A stretch of DNA of 64,000 bases from Sphingobium fontiphilum (GCF_014196635.1 NZ_JACIEB010000003.1:124001-188000), one strand, 5' to 3'. Counted from the first letter of the stretch, positions 52,391 to 60,502 are shown. Notes: a model not told the origin generated them from the sequence alone. Numbers and translations are program-made.

Positions 52391-52431
52391 GGCCGGGGAG
52401 GGCAACGCCCCCCCTCTCGCCCGCCCCGGCC
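52391..52431 (+). other. GC hairpin between the small ORF and pspA
   Basis: GGCCGGGG at 52391-52398 pairs exactly with CCCCGGCC at 52424-52431 around a 25-base C-rich loop. It lies about 40 bases before pspA and could tune the ratio between the small ORF and pspA messages. No T-run long enough for full termination. Confidence 0.35.
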
Positions 52432-52468
52432 GGCCCCCTTTGAAGTTTCAGTCAGGAGTGAAGTTCCC

Positions 52469-53137
52469 ATGGGTATTTTTTCCCGCACCCGCGACATCAT
52501 CGCCGCCAATGTCACCGACCTGCTCGACAAGGCGGAAGACCCGGCGAAGATGATCCGCATGATCATCCTGGAGATGGAAGAAACGCTGGTCGAGGTGCGC
52601 GCTTCGGCCGCCCGGACCATCGCCGACCAGAAGGAAATGCGCCGCCACATCGCCAAGCTGACCGCCTTGCAGGATAGCTGGACCGAAAAGGCGCAGCTCG
52701 CCCTGTCGAAGGATCGCGAGGATCTCGCCAAAGCCGCTTTGGTCGAGCGCCAGAAGGCCGCCGACATGGCCGAGCATCTGTCGCACGAGATCGAGGTGCT
52801 GGACGAGGCGCTGAAGGCTTCGGAGGAAGACATCAGCAAGTTGCAGGCCAAGCTGCGCGAGGCCCGCGCCCGCCAGAACAGCCTGGTCACCCGGATGCAG
52901 AGCGCCGAGAGCCGCCTGCGGGTGCGCGAAGCCTATGCCGGCGAGAAGGTGAACGAGGCCTTTGCCCGGTTCGACATGCTGGAACGCCGCGTCGACCTGG
53001 CCGAAGGGCGCGCCGACGCCATGGGTCTGGGCGCACAGCCCAAGACGCTGGAGGAAGAGATCGCCGAGCTGAAGTCCGCCGACAAGGTCGACGCCGACCT
53101 CGCCGCCCTGAAAGCCGCGATGAACAAGGAAGCCTGA
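52469..53137 (+). CDS. pspA: Phage shock protein A
   Basis: 222-residue ESCRT-III-like coiled-coil protein that binds stressed inner membrane and, when free, inhibits PspF. The N-terminal amphipathic helix (MGIFSRTRDIIAANVTDLLD) and the signature EDPAKMIRMIILEMEETLVE are typical, and the remainder is a nearly continuous coiled coil of E, K, R, A and Q. Length is as in E. coli. pspB follows after four bases. Confidence 0.97.
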   Translation: MGIFSRTRDIIAANVTDLLDKAEDPAKMIRMIILEMEETLVEVRASAARTIADQKEMRRHIAKLTALQDSWTEKAQLALSKDREDLAKAALVERQKAADMAEHLSHEIEVLDEALKASEEDISKLQAKLREARARQNSLVTRMQSAESRLRVREAYAGEKVNEAFARFDMLERRVDLAEGRADAMGLGAQPKTLEEEIAELKSADKVDADLAALKAAMNKEA

Positions 53138-53141
53138 TCCC

Positions 53142-53408
53142 ATGGAAGACGTGCTGGTTCCCATCATGGTTTGCGGCATGCTGTTCATCGGCATGCCCTG
53201 GCTGATCTTCCACTATGTCACCAAGTGGAAGCAGGCGCCCAAGATCACCGACGAGGACGAGAGACTGCTGGACGAGCTTCACCTGCTCGCCCGGCGGCTG
53301 GAGGAACGGTTGCAGACGGTCGAACGGATCGTCGCCGCCGACAACCCCGATTTCCGCCCCGCCCGCCCGTCGCAGGACGACCAATATGAATTCGACCGGA
53401 GGAACTGA
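53142..53408 (+). CDS. pspB: Phage shock protein B
   Basis: 88 residues. An N-terminal membrane helix (VLVPIMVCGMLFIGMPWLIF) is followed by a basic linker (HYVTKWKQAPKIT) and a coiled coil (DELHLLARRLEERLQTVERI). PspB with PspC senses membrane damage and relieves PspA inhibition of PspF. The chain is slightly longer than E. coli PspB. pspC begins one base after the stop. Confidence 0.9.
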   Translation: MEDVLVPIMVCGMLFIGMPWLIFHYVTKWKQAPKITDEDERLLDELHLLARRLEERLQTVERIVAADNPDFRPARPSQDDQYEFDRRN

Positions 53409-53409
53409 G

Positions 53410-53790
53410 ATGACCGCCCGCCGCACCAAATTCTACCTCGACAAGCAGAATGGCAAATGGATGGGCGTGTGCGCCGGCATCGCCGACTATACCGGGATCG
53501 ACGTGGTCTGGGTGCGGGTCGGCGCTGTCCTCATCACCCTGATGGGCGCCTTTCCCTGGTCGCTGATCGCCTATTTCGCCGCCGCCTATTTCGCCGACAA
53601 CAAACCGTCGGGCCTTTATGCCGACCGCGACGACGAGAAGTTCTGGCAGGGCGTGCGCACCAACCCGGCGCGCTCCACCCGCGACGTCCGGTCCAAGTTC
53701 CGCGACATCGACCGTCGCCTGGCCGACATCGAAACCTTCTACACCAGCCGCAATACGCGCCTGGCCGAGGAAATCGACAGCCTGCGCTGA
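53410..53790 (+). CDS. pspC: Phage shock protein C
   Basis: 126 residues. The PspC domain is at the N-terminus: KWMGVCAGIADYTGIDVVWV followed by RVGAVLITLMGAFPW and IAYFAAAYFA, giving membrane-embedded hairpins. The soluble C-terminal half has RSKFRDIDRRLADIETFY, a short coiled coil like those of the downstream small proteins. Overlapping register with pspB (one-base gap) argues for equal expression. Confidence 0.93.
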   Translation: MTARRTKFYLDKQNGKWMGVCAGIADYTGIDVVWVRVGAVLITLMGAFPWSLIAYFAAAYFADNKPSGLYADRDDEKFWQGVRTNPARSTRDVRSKFRDIDRRLADIETFYTSRNTRLAEEIDSLR

Positions 53791-53828
53791 CAATAGCGCA
53801 GCGGGGCGAAAAGAACAGGGAGACTAAA

Positions 53829-54119
53829 ATGACCTTCGCAGGACCAACTTTCGTCCTCGCCATCATCGCCATGTCGACGCTGGGCTGGATGTTCACCACC
53901 TGGGTCCGCGCCCGCCACGGCTATCCGGTTGAAAATGAATGGCGCGGCACCGTTGATCGAAGCGAACCCGACGCCGGTCGAAAAATCGACCTGCTGGCGA
54001 GCGAAAACGAAAAGCTGATGGGACGAATCAGCCGCCTGGAAGACCGCATCGCCGTGCTGGAGCGGATCGCCACCGATCCCGCCGCCCGCACCGCGCGCGA
54101 AATCGACGCGCTGCGCTGA
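53829..54119 (+). CDS. PspB-like small membrane/coiled-coil protein 1
   Basis: 96 residues. N-terminal membrane helix (TFVLAIIAMSTLGWMFTTWV), then RARHGYPVENEW, then a coiled coil (ENEKLMGRISRLEDRIAVLE) and RIATDPAARTAREIDALR. The FTTW-x-R-x-RHGYP stretch and the RLAVLERI-type coil recur in the next protein, and the coil resembles that of PspB. No named family recognised. It is likely an inner-membrane protein expressed with pspABC. Confidence 0.75.
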   Translation: MTFAGPTFVLAIIAMSTLGWMFTTWVRARHGYPVENEWRGTVDRSEPDAGRKIDLLASENEKLMGRISRLEDRIAVLERIATDPAARTAREIDALR

Positions 54120-54143
54120 TCCGTTCAAGCAAGGGGAAAGATC

Positions 54144-54488
54144 ATGAACAAGGCCGATATTGCCGACGCGGTCATCATTCCGAACCTGCCATGGATCATC
54201 GGCGGCGGATTGCTGATCGGCGCGATGGCCGTGGCGGGATGGATTTTCACCACCTGGCTGCGGGTGCGCCACGGATACCCGCTGGACGGCGCATGGGGAC
54301 AGGCCATCTATCCCCAGAGGAATGAGGAAATGGTCGAACGGATCAGGCTGCTGAGCCAGGAAAACGCCCAGCTCCGCGCCGAAATCGGTTCGATGAAGGA
54401 CAGGCTGGCGGTGGTCGAGCGGATCGTGACCGACGAAAGCCACCAGCTGACCCATGAGATCGAACGGCTGCGCGGCCCCGCCAACTAA
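54144..54488 (+). CDS. PspB-like small membrane/coiled-coil protein 2
   Basis: 114 residues. Membrane helix near the N-terminus (IIGGGLLIGAMAVAGWIFTTW), then LRVRHGYPLDGAW, then a coiled coil (NAQLRAEIGSMKDRLAVVER) and IVTDESHQLTHEIERLRG. It is clearly paralogous to the preceding protein (shared FTTW, RHGYP and RIVTD/RIATD). The preceding gap is 24 bases with an AAGGGGAAAG ribosome site. Function unknown, inferred to take part in the Psp response. Confidence 0.75.
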   Translation: MNKADIADAVIIPNLPWIIGGGLLIGAMAVAGWIFTTWLRVRHGYPLDGAWGQAIYPQRNEEMVERIRLLSQENAQLRAEIGSMKDRLAVVERIVTDESHQLTHEIERLRGPAN

Positions 54489-54525
54489 GGGCGTCGGCCT
54501 GGCGCGCCAACAGGGAGACAAGCAT

Positions 54526-54777
54526 ATGAACCCGTTTGAAATGGTGGTCGCCATTGTCGCCATCACCGCCATCGCCAGCGTCATTCGCGCCAAATATGGC
54601 GTGGTGCGCCGCCACAAGGGCGAGGATGTCATCCAGCGCGGCTCCGACCCGGAAGCCGAGCGGCTGCGCGCGGAAGTGAAACAGTTGAAGGAGCGGGTCG
54701 CGGTGCTGGAACGGCTGGCGACCGACAGTTCGACTGCGCTGGAACGCGAATTCGAAAAGCTGAAACACAACGATTGA
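54526..54777 (+). CDS. PspB-like small membrane/coiled-coil protein 3
   Basis: 83 residues. Short N-terminal helix (FEMVVAIVAITAIASVIRAK), basic linker (YGVVRRHKGEDVI), then a coiled coil (AERLRAEVKQLKERVAVLER) with LATDSSTALEREFEKLKHND. It shares the ERVAVLERLATD coil with its two upstream neighbours. I start at MNPFEMVVA, preceded by AGGGAG. It is the third of a tandem series. Confidence 0.75.
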   Translation: MNPFEMVVAIVAITAIASVIRAKYGVVRRHKGEDVIQRGSDPEAERLRAEVKQLKERVAVLERLATDSSTALEREFEKLKHND

Positions 54778-54834
54778 GGCCTAACCGGTCGCCTTTGTTT
54801 TCAGGCAGACCCGCGGCTTGAGGAGGAAACCCCC

Positions 54835-55080
54835 ATGCAGGATCCCTTCACACTGATGACCCTGGCGGCGACGAGCCTGGCAGCGGTGACCATATTGGCC
54901 ATCTCTGCGCTCAAGGGCTGGAATGGCTGGCTGGATTACAAGCGCGCGGAACTGGCGCGGCGTGGCGGCGGCTTCGATGAAGGCCCCGCTCCTTCTTCGG
55001 CCGGCGCCCGGATCGAGATCGCTGACCTCAAAGAACGCATCCGCAAGCTGGAAGCGATCGCCGCGGGCGTCGACATCTGA
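54835..55080 (+). CDS. PspB-like small membrane/coiled-coil protein 4
   Basis: 81 residues. Membrane helix (FTLMTLAATSLAAVTILAIS), a linker with LDYKRAELARRGGGFDEG, and a shorter coil (IEIADLKERIRKLEAIAAGV). It is more divergent than the other three but keeps the same layout of helix, basic linker and terminal coil. AGGAGGAAA precedes the ATG. It closes the series; sufE follows after 56 bases. Confidence 0.65.
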   Translation: MQDPFTLMTLAATSLAAVTILAISALKGWNGWLDYKRAELARRGGGFDEGPAPSSAGARIEIADLKERIRKLEAIAAGVDI

Positions 55081-55136
55081 GCCGTGAACGGGAAATGCGG
55101 GTTTCGTCGCGCGCATTTCTCCCTATATGGGCGGCC

Positions 55137-55550
55137 ATGACCCAGACGCCCAGCCTGTCCGACCTGTATGACGAATATGAATTTCTGGACGCGGACGACC
55201 GCTATCGCCTGCTGATAGACCTTGGCCGCGCGCTCGAACCCATGCCCGACGCGCTCAAGACCGACGCGACTCTGGTGCGCGGTTGCTCTGCGGCGGTGTG
55301 GGTCTATCCCACCATGCTCGATGACGGCCGTCTCCATTTTCTGGCGGACAGCAATGCCGCGATCACCAAGGGCATCATCGCGCTGGTGCTGATGACGGTG
55401 CAGGACGGCGCGCCCCGGGCCATCGCCGACGCCGATATAGAGGGCGCTCTGGCCCCGTTCGACCTGAAGAACCAACTCAGTTCCAACCGCACCCAGGGCA
55501 TTCCCAACATGATCGCCCTGATCCGTGAGACGGCGGCGCGCTACATCTGA
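55137..55550 (+). CDS. sufE: Sulfur acceptor protein SufE
   Basis: 137 residues. SufE accepts persulfide sulfur from SufS for iron-sulfur cluster assembly. The active Cys lies in LVRGCSAAVWVYP, preceded by LYDEYEFLDADDRYRLLIDL and followed by ALVLMTVQDG and LSSNRTQGIPNM. I start at MTQTPSLSD. It lies 5.4 kb from the suf operon, so it is expressed separately. Confidence 0.93.
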   Translation: MTQTPSLSDLYDEYEFLDADDRYRLLIDLGRALEPMPDALKTDATLVRGCSAAVWVYPTMLDDGRLHFLADSNAAITKGIIALVLMTVQDGAPRAIADADIEGALAPFDLKNQLSSNRTQGIPNMIALIRETAARYI

Positions 55551-55646
55551 GGACGCGCGCGCCGCCTCCTCGCTCCGGCGCGGGGAAACCCGCCCGCGCT
55601 CCGCGCGTTATCCTGTCCACTTGTTTTCGTGGAGAGGAGAATGCGG

Positions 55647-56132
55647 ATGCGCGCCTTCCTGACTATCGCGGCCGTCGGGCTGCTGGCCGCCTGTTCATCG
55701 GGCAAGGACGAGATGACCCAGCGCGAGCAGATCGGCCAGAACTGGAAATATGAGCAGGCGGTGGCGGGCCGCGTCGCCTATATCGGCAGCGCCAACAGCG
55801 TCGCCACCATCCATGCGCCCGACACTTTTTCGGTGATGCTGGTCCAGCCGATGGACAATGGCGAGAAGGATGTCCGGGTGAAGCTGGTCGGCGCGCCCTT
55901 CACCTGCGACCTGTCCGACTGCGCCGTCACCGCGACGACCGACGATGGCAAGACCCATCGGTGGAAAGGCCGGATGACCGACACCAACGACGGTATCGAA
56001 ATCATGCCGTCGCAAAAGGCCTATGAAACGATCGCGCAGGCCAGGAGCGTGAAGGTCGACCTGGCCGTGGGGCCGCAGGACCGGACATTTCCGTTCGAAT
56101 TCCGCGTCGCCGGACTGGATCTGAAGGGCTGA
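55647..56132 (+). CDS. Predicted lipoprotein, unknown
   Basis: 161 residues. The signal peptide ends in LLAACSS, giving a lipobox Cys. The mature part has IGQNWKYEQAVAGRVAYIGS, TFSVMLVQPMDNGEKDVRVK, a Cys pair in TCDLSDCAVT and GIEIMPSQKAYETI. No family recognised. I choose the third Met because AGGAG lies 7 bases upstream of it. It converges end-to-end with ggt; the stop codons touch. Confidence 0.75.
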   Translation: MRAFLTIAAVGLLAACSSGKDEMTQREQIGQNWKYEQAVAGRVAYIGSANSVATIHAPDTFSVMLVQPMDNGEKDVRVKLVGAPFTCDLSDCAVTATTDDGKTHRWKGRMTDTNDGIEIMPSQKAYETIAQARSVKVDLAVGPQDRTFPFEFRVAGLDLKG

Positions 56133-57827
56133 TTATTCCTGGAAGGACACGCCGGGGCTGCGCGGGTCGGCGGCCCCTGTCCAGCGGCCATCGGGCAGGC
56201 GTTCGGCGGCGTTGGCCTTCAGCCCCAGCCGCGACACGCTGGTCTTGTGCCCCATCGCCTCCAGCGGCGCCTTCATCCCCTCGACAATCGTTCCCTGTTC
56301 CAGCACGAGCCCGTCGCGGTTGAAGTAGACCAGGCCCATGGCGATCGAATCCTGCGCCGACAGGCTCCAGTCGAAATGGGCGATCAGCGCCTTGGCCACC
56401 TGCATGATGATGGTCTTGCCCCCGGCCGCGCCGACGGTGAAGATGGGCGTCCCCCTTTCGTCGTAGACGATGGTCGGCGACATGGAAGACAGCGGGCGCT
56501 TGCCCGGCTGAACCCGATTAGCGACCGGCGCGCCGTCCTTTTCCGGCGTGAAGCTGAAATCGGTCAGTTCATTGTTCAGGATGACGCCGTTGGCAATCAA
56601 CTGGCTGCCGAAGAAGCTTTCGATGGTGGATGTCCAGGCGGCGATGTCGCCGCTCCTGTCCACCGCGACGAAATGGCTGGTGCCGGATTCGGGCTGCGGC
56701 AGGGCGGCGGTGCGCAGCGCCGCCCCGGTGGGCAGGCCCGCGTCATAATGGCCCATCGCCTTGCCGATGCGAATGGTGGCCGAACGGCGCTTGAGATAGA
56801 CGGGATCGATCAGGCCCGCCACCGGCACATCGACGAAATCGCGGTCGCCCAGATATTTTTCGCGGTCGGCATAAGCGAGTTGCATGGCTTCGGCGATGAC
56901 ATGCCAGGACCGGGCATCATCCTTGCCCCATCGGGCGAGCGGGAAGCGTTCGACCATGCCCAATATCTGCAGCACGGTGACCCCGCCCGACGACGGCAGG
57001 CCCATGCCGCAAATGGTGTAGACGCGATAAGGACCGCACACCGGCGGGCGCTCCTTCGCGCGATAGGCGGCGATGTCCTCCACCGTCATCGGCACGGGGT
57101 TCTTGGGCGCGTTGGTAACCGCCTGAGAGAGCAATTGCGCATTTTCGCCGCTGTAAAAGGCTTCCGGCCCTTCCGCCGCGACACGCTTCAACAATGCCGC
57201 GAGCGGCGGGTTTTTCAGCATCGTCCCCATCGGCGCGGGCTTGCCGTCGATCCAGAAATATTTCTGGATTTCCGGGAAGTCGGCCCACACCGGCGCCACA
57301 GCCTTCATTGCGGTGTCGAGGCGCTGGCGCACTTCGAACCCCTCCTCCGCCATGCGGATGGCGGGCGCGAACAATGTCGCCCAGGGCAGCTTGCCCCATT
57401 TGTCATGCGCCATCTTCGCCAGGCGCAGATTGCCCGGCACGCCGACCGAATAACCGCCTGGCCAGGCCTCGCGAAAACCCAGAGGCTTGCCGTCCGGTCC
57501 CATGAAACGGTCCGGCGTGGCGGCGGCTGGCGCAGCCTCGCGCCCGTCGATGGATTCCAGCACGCCGGTTGCGCCGTCATGGTGCATCAGGAAACCGCCG
57601 CCGCCGATGCCGCTATTGTGCGGCTCCACGACATTCAACGCCAGCATCATGGCGATGGCGGCGTCGGTCGCGCTGCCGCCCTGGCGCAGCATCTCCTGAC
57701 CCGCCTGCGCCGCGCGCGGATCGGCGGCGGACACCGTGCCGTTGATGCTGACCGGCTCGCGCGCGAACGCGGCGGTCGGCAAGGTGGCGAGCAAAAGCGC
57801 GGAGAGCGGGGCGAGGAGGATCTTCAT
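56133..57827 (-). CDS. ggt: Gamma-glutamyltransferase
   Basis: Periplasmic Ntn-hydrolase that splits glutathione and transfers gamma-glutamyl groups; 564 residues. The signal peptide is LLAPLSALLLATLPTAAFA. The large subunit contains GGSATDAAIAMMLALNVVEP and NSGIGGGGFLMHHD. Autocleavage occurs before the Thr of ESGTSHFVAVD, which becomes the nucleophile. Later motifs are MSPTIVYDERG and VGAAGGKTI. Its length is standard. I start at MKILLAPLS, the start of the signal peptide. Confidence 0.95.
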   Translation of the reverse strand: MKILLAPLSALLLATLPTAAFAREPVSINGTVSAADPRAAQAGQEMLRQGGSATDAAIAMMLALNVVEPHNSGIGGGGFLMHHDGATGVLESIDGREAAPAAATPDRFMGPDGKPLGFREAWPGGYSVGVPGNLRLAKMAHDKWGKLPWATLFAPAIRMAEEGFEVRQRLDTAMKAVAPVWADFPEIQKYFWIDGKPAPMGTMLKNPPLAALLKRVAAEGPEAFYSGENAQLLSQAVTNAPKNPVPMTVEDIAAYRAKERPPVCGPYRVYTICGMGLPSSGGVTVLQILGMVERFPLARWGKDDARSWHVIAEAMQLAYADREKYLGDRDFVDVPVAGLIDPVYLKRRSATIRIGKAMGHYDAGLPTGAALRTAALPQPESGTSHFVAVDRSGDIAAWTSTIESFFGSQLIANGVILNNELTDFSFTPEKDGAPVANRVQPGKRPLSSMSPTIVYDERGTPIFTVGAAGGKTIIMQVAKALIAHFDWSLSAQDSIAMGLVYFNRDGLVLEQGTIVEGMKAPLEAMGHKTSVSRLGLKANAAERLPDGRWTGAADPRSPGVSFQE

Positions 57828-57905
57828 TCCCGGCACCCTATCGGCAGCAGGAGCGAAGGCAAGTGGCGAATGAAAACGGAAGATGGCCATGCCCGGTTCA
57901 ACGGA

Positions 57906-58958
57906 TCAGGCGTCGACCCCCACCACGTCGCCGATAGTGCGGACGCCCTCGCGCGCCATCAGCGCCTTCAACCCGTCATTGATGCGCCGCGCCAGCCACG
58001 GCCCTTCATAGACCATGGCGCTGTAAAGCTGGATCAGGCTGGCCCCGGCGCGGATGCGCGCCCAGGCCTGATCGGCTGTCGCGATGCCGCCGACGCCGAT
58101 CAGCGGCAATCGCGCGCCCAGCGCCCGGCGGAAATCGCGCAGCCGCTCCAGCGCCATGTCATGCAGCGGCGCGCCCGACAGGCCGCCCGCTTCGCCGGCA
58201 TGGACGGACCGCAGCGGCGGGCGGCTGATCGTGGTGTTCGATACGATCAGTCCGTCGATATGGTGGTCGAGGCAGGCGGCGGCGATGTCGTCGACATCGG
58301 CGGGGAGCAGATCGGGCGCGACTTTCAGAAAGATCGGCGGGCCGCCAACGCCCCGCGCCGCCATCACCGCGCCCAGCAATTCGTCGAGCGCCGCCCGGTC
58401 CTGCAGCGCGCGCAGGCCCGGCGTGTTGGGGGAGGATATGTTGACCGTCAGATAATCGGCCAGCGGCCCCATCACCTGCACGCCGGTCACATAATCGCCG
58501 ACGCCGCGCCCCGCGGCGGTCGCATCCTTGTTGGCGCCGATATTGATGCCGACGACCGGCCGGTCGGGGCCGGGCGCGCGGCGCACCGCCACCCGCTCCG
58601 CCGCCGCCGCCTGGCCGCCATTGTTGAAGCCCATGCGGTTGATGACCGCGCGGTCCTCGACCAGCCGAAAGAGCCGGGGTTTGGGATTGCCCGACTGGGG
58701 CAAGGGCGTCACCGTGCCGAGTTCGGAAAAGCCGAAGCCAAAGCCATGCATCTTGTGCGCGACCATGCCGTCTTTATCATAACCCGCCGCCAGACCGACG
58801 GGGTTGGGAAAGCGGATTCCCGCGACCGTCTGTTCCAGCATCGGGTCGGGCGCGGCGATGGCGGGCGTCGGCATCATCCGCACCAGCATCAGCGACAGCC
58901 GGTGGGCGCGCTCTGCATCGAGCGCAAAGAAAAGCGGGCGGGCAAGAGCATAGACCAT
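57906..58958 (-). CDS. pyrD: Dihydroorotate dehydrogenase (quinone), class 2
   Basis: Membrane-associated flavoenzyme of pyrimidine synthesis; 350 residues. The N-terminal amphipathic helix region is YALARPLFFALDAERAHRLS. FMN and active-site motifs are NPVGLAAGYDKDG, INRMGFNNGG, YLTVNISSPNTPGLR (catalytic Ser in this loop), LIVSNTTISRP and IGVGGIATADQAWARIRAGA. The Ser and the N-terminal extension mark class 2, which uses quinone. It lies 78 bases downstream of ggt's start on the same strand. Confidence 0.97.
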   Translation of the reverse strand: MVYALARPLFFALDAERAHRLSLMLVRMMPTPAIAAPDPMLEQTVAGIRFPNPVGLAAGYDKDGMVAHKMHGFGFGFSELGTVTPLPQSGNPKPRLFRLVEDRAVINRMGFNNGGQAAAAERVAVRRAPGPDRPVVGINIGANKDATAAGRGVGDYVTGVQVMGPLADYLTVNISSPNTPGLRALQDRAALDELLGAVMAARGVGGPPIFLKVAPDLLPADVDDIAAACLDHHIDGLIVSNTTISRPPLRSVHAGEAGGLSGAPLHDMALERLRDFRRALGARLPLIGVGGIATADQAWARIRAGASLIQLYSAMVYEGPWLARRINDGLKALMAREGVRTIGDVVGVDA

Positions 58959-59173
58959 GGTGCGCCTATGCCAGCAGGGCGGGGTTCCGTCGAGTCGCTG
59001 TTGCTGCCGTGCAACATGGGCGGCGCATCGTTATTTTCTAACGAAAATCGTCATGTCTGGAACGCATTTGGCCCGGCAAATGGCGAATCTGTCCAATAAA
59101 ATTACCCCGAATCAGCGGTAGAGCGCTCCTGCGACCCGAAGGCTCTTGGCCATCCGCCAACGAGACCTTTTCC

Positions 59174-59208
59174 TGGCCCGGAGGTGAAAACTTCCGGGCC
59201 ATTTTTTT
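59174..59208 (+). terminator. Orphan intrinsic terminator, possible small-RNA end
   Basis: TGGCCCGGAGGT and ACTTCCGGGCCA form a 12-base stem with one wobble around GAAA, followed by seven T. It points plus-strand, away from pyrD, with no gene upstream on that strand between 58959 and here. It therefore ends an unannotated transcript of up to about 200 bases. Confidence 0.8.
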
Positions 59209-59470
59209 GGCGCCGGCGGCATGATCGCCCCACCCGCGGCCCAACAGCGACACGCCCGTCCAGGTGGAGCCATGGGTCGTTTAGCCAACAACATTCGTCA
59301 ACGCCAGGGCATCAAAAGGCATCGTCATGCGCTTGATCGGGGGGGGGGCCGACAATATCGGCGTCTTCTGTGTTCAATGAGCATGGGACGCGACGCAGTT
59401 GCCGGCGCAGCAACCGCCATATGCGCCAACGCCTTCTCAAAACATCCTTCGCTCTTTGCTTGCATGACTT

Positions 59471-59524
59471 CGCAAATATCTGCAATATAACGCAAATAAG
59501 GGGCACAATAACGGGATCGCAAAT
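59471..59524 (+). repeat. Three CGCAAAT direct repeats before the AraC gene
   Basis: CGCAAAT occurs at 59471-59477, 59491-59497 and 59518-59524, with a related TGCAATA at 59481. Spacing is 20 then 27 bases, same orientation. They lie in A/T-rich DNA just before the predicted TTG start, so they may be operator half-sites for the AraC protein itself. Confidence 0.5.
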
Positions 59525-60463
59525 TTGGACCAACCAGGCCGTCCGGGCATTGGCGACGACAAGGGCGCGTCGCAGAATCGCAATTTTCCCTTTTCAGTGG
59601 ACGGCGCTTATGGGCCGGTGCGGCTGCGCTATTTCGCGCCGCCTGTAAAGTTGCGCGCCTATTTCGGATCGCTTTATCTGTTCGAAGTTGATCTGGCCCA
59701 ATATTCCGACGTGACCCGCGCTGATGTGCCGCAACTACGGTTCATGTTGTCAGGGCAAGGACAATATCGGTTCCGCGATGGCCATGATGTCGACACGCCC
59801 GAAATTTGCCTGCTGGGGCCGACGCTGGGCGCAACCCGATTCGACCTGACATCGCCCGCGCGCGTCCTGGGCATTTCGCTTTTGCCTGCCGGGTGGATCA
59901 CGCTGCACGGCGGCGATGCGAGCAGCTTTGCCGACCGGCCATGCGACATGGGGGTCGGCCCGGCAGGCGAACCCTATCGCGCCATGCTGGAACAGGCTCG
60001 CACCATTGACGATCCCGAACAGATGGCGGCGCAGGCCTGGCGCTTCATGGCTGCCCGGATCAGGCCGTTGACCGATGCGACATGGACGTTGCTGCACGCG
60101 ATCGACCATTGGTTGACCGATGAGCCATCGCCGCGCATCGAAGTGCTGGCCGATGCCACCGGCCTGTCCGTGCGGCAGCTCACCCGGTTGACCCGCAGCC
60201 TTTACGGCGCGCCGCCCAAATTGCTGGCGCGCAAATATCGCGCCCTGCGATGCAGCGCGCGGATCGCGGTGGACGGCGAAAACTGGCAGGCCTTGTGCGA
60301 CGATGGCACCTTCTACGACCAGTCGCATTTCATCCGTGAAATCAAGCAGTTCATTGGCCTGACCCCACATCAGTTGATGACCGAGCCCAGCGCCGTCGCG
60401 GCGCTCACCATGTTGCGCCGGTCGCTGGGCGGCGACGTCGCCGCGCTCAACCGCCTGTCATAA
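59525..60463 (+). CDS. AraC-family transcriptional regulator
   Basis: 312 residues from a TTG start; an in-frame GTG at 59597 (VDGAYGPVRLRY) is an alternative, and the true start is uncertain. The N-terminal half is a sensor-type domain (FMLSGQGQYRFRDGHDVDTP). The C-terminal AraC/XylS domain has two helix-turn-helices: LADATGLSVRQLTRLTRSLY, and DDGTFYDQSHFIREIKQFIG with LTPHQLM. Three CGCAAAT repeats lie directly upstream, compatible with autoregulation. Target genes are unknown. Confidence 0.85.
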   Translation: MDQPGRPGIGDDKGASQNRNFPFSVDGAYGPVRLRYFAPPVKLRAYFGSLYLFEVDLAQYSDVTRADVPQLRFMLSGQGQYRFRDGHDVDTPEICLLGPTLGATRFDLTSPARVLGISLLPAGWITLHGGDASSFADRPCDMGVGPAGEPYRAMLEQARTIDDPEQMAAQAWRFMAARIRPLTDATWTLLHAIDHWLTDEPSPRIEVLADATGLSVRQLTRLTRSLYGAPPKLLARKYRALRCSARIAVDGENWQALCDDGTFYDQSHFIREIKQFIGLTPHQLMTEPSAVAALTMLRRSLGGDVAALNRLS

Positions 60464-60502
60464 ATAAGCCTTGATTATCGGGCCGCAGCGGCCCACATGC
60501 GC

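Larger units (their letters stand above)
58959..59524. other. Gap between pyrD and the AraC gene
   Basis: About 565 bases with no supported protein gene. It holds a strong plus-strand intrinsic terminator at 59174-59208 with no ORF before it (possible small RNA), a run of ten G at 59339-59348, and an A/T-rich stretch with three CGCAAAT repeats next to the AraC start. A tRNA D-arm-like stretch (AGCGGTAGAGC, near 59113) is not part of a full tRNA. Confidence 0.5.

Noticed and set aside
56247..59099. 950-codon open frame opposite ggt and pyrD
   Set aside because: It spans two well-supported genes and their gap; a GC-driven artefact.
59108..59160. tRNA-like stretch with AGCGGTAGAGC
   Set aside because: Only a D-arm-like segment; no matching acceptor stem or T-arm, so not a tRNA gene.
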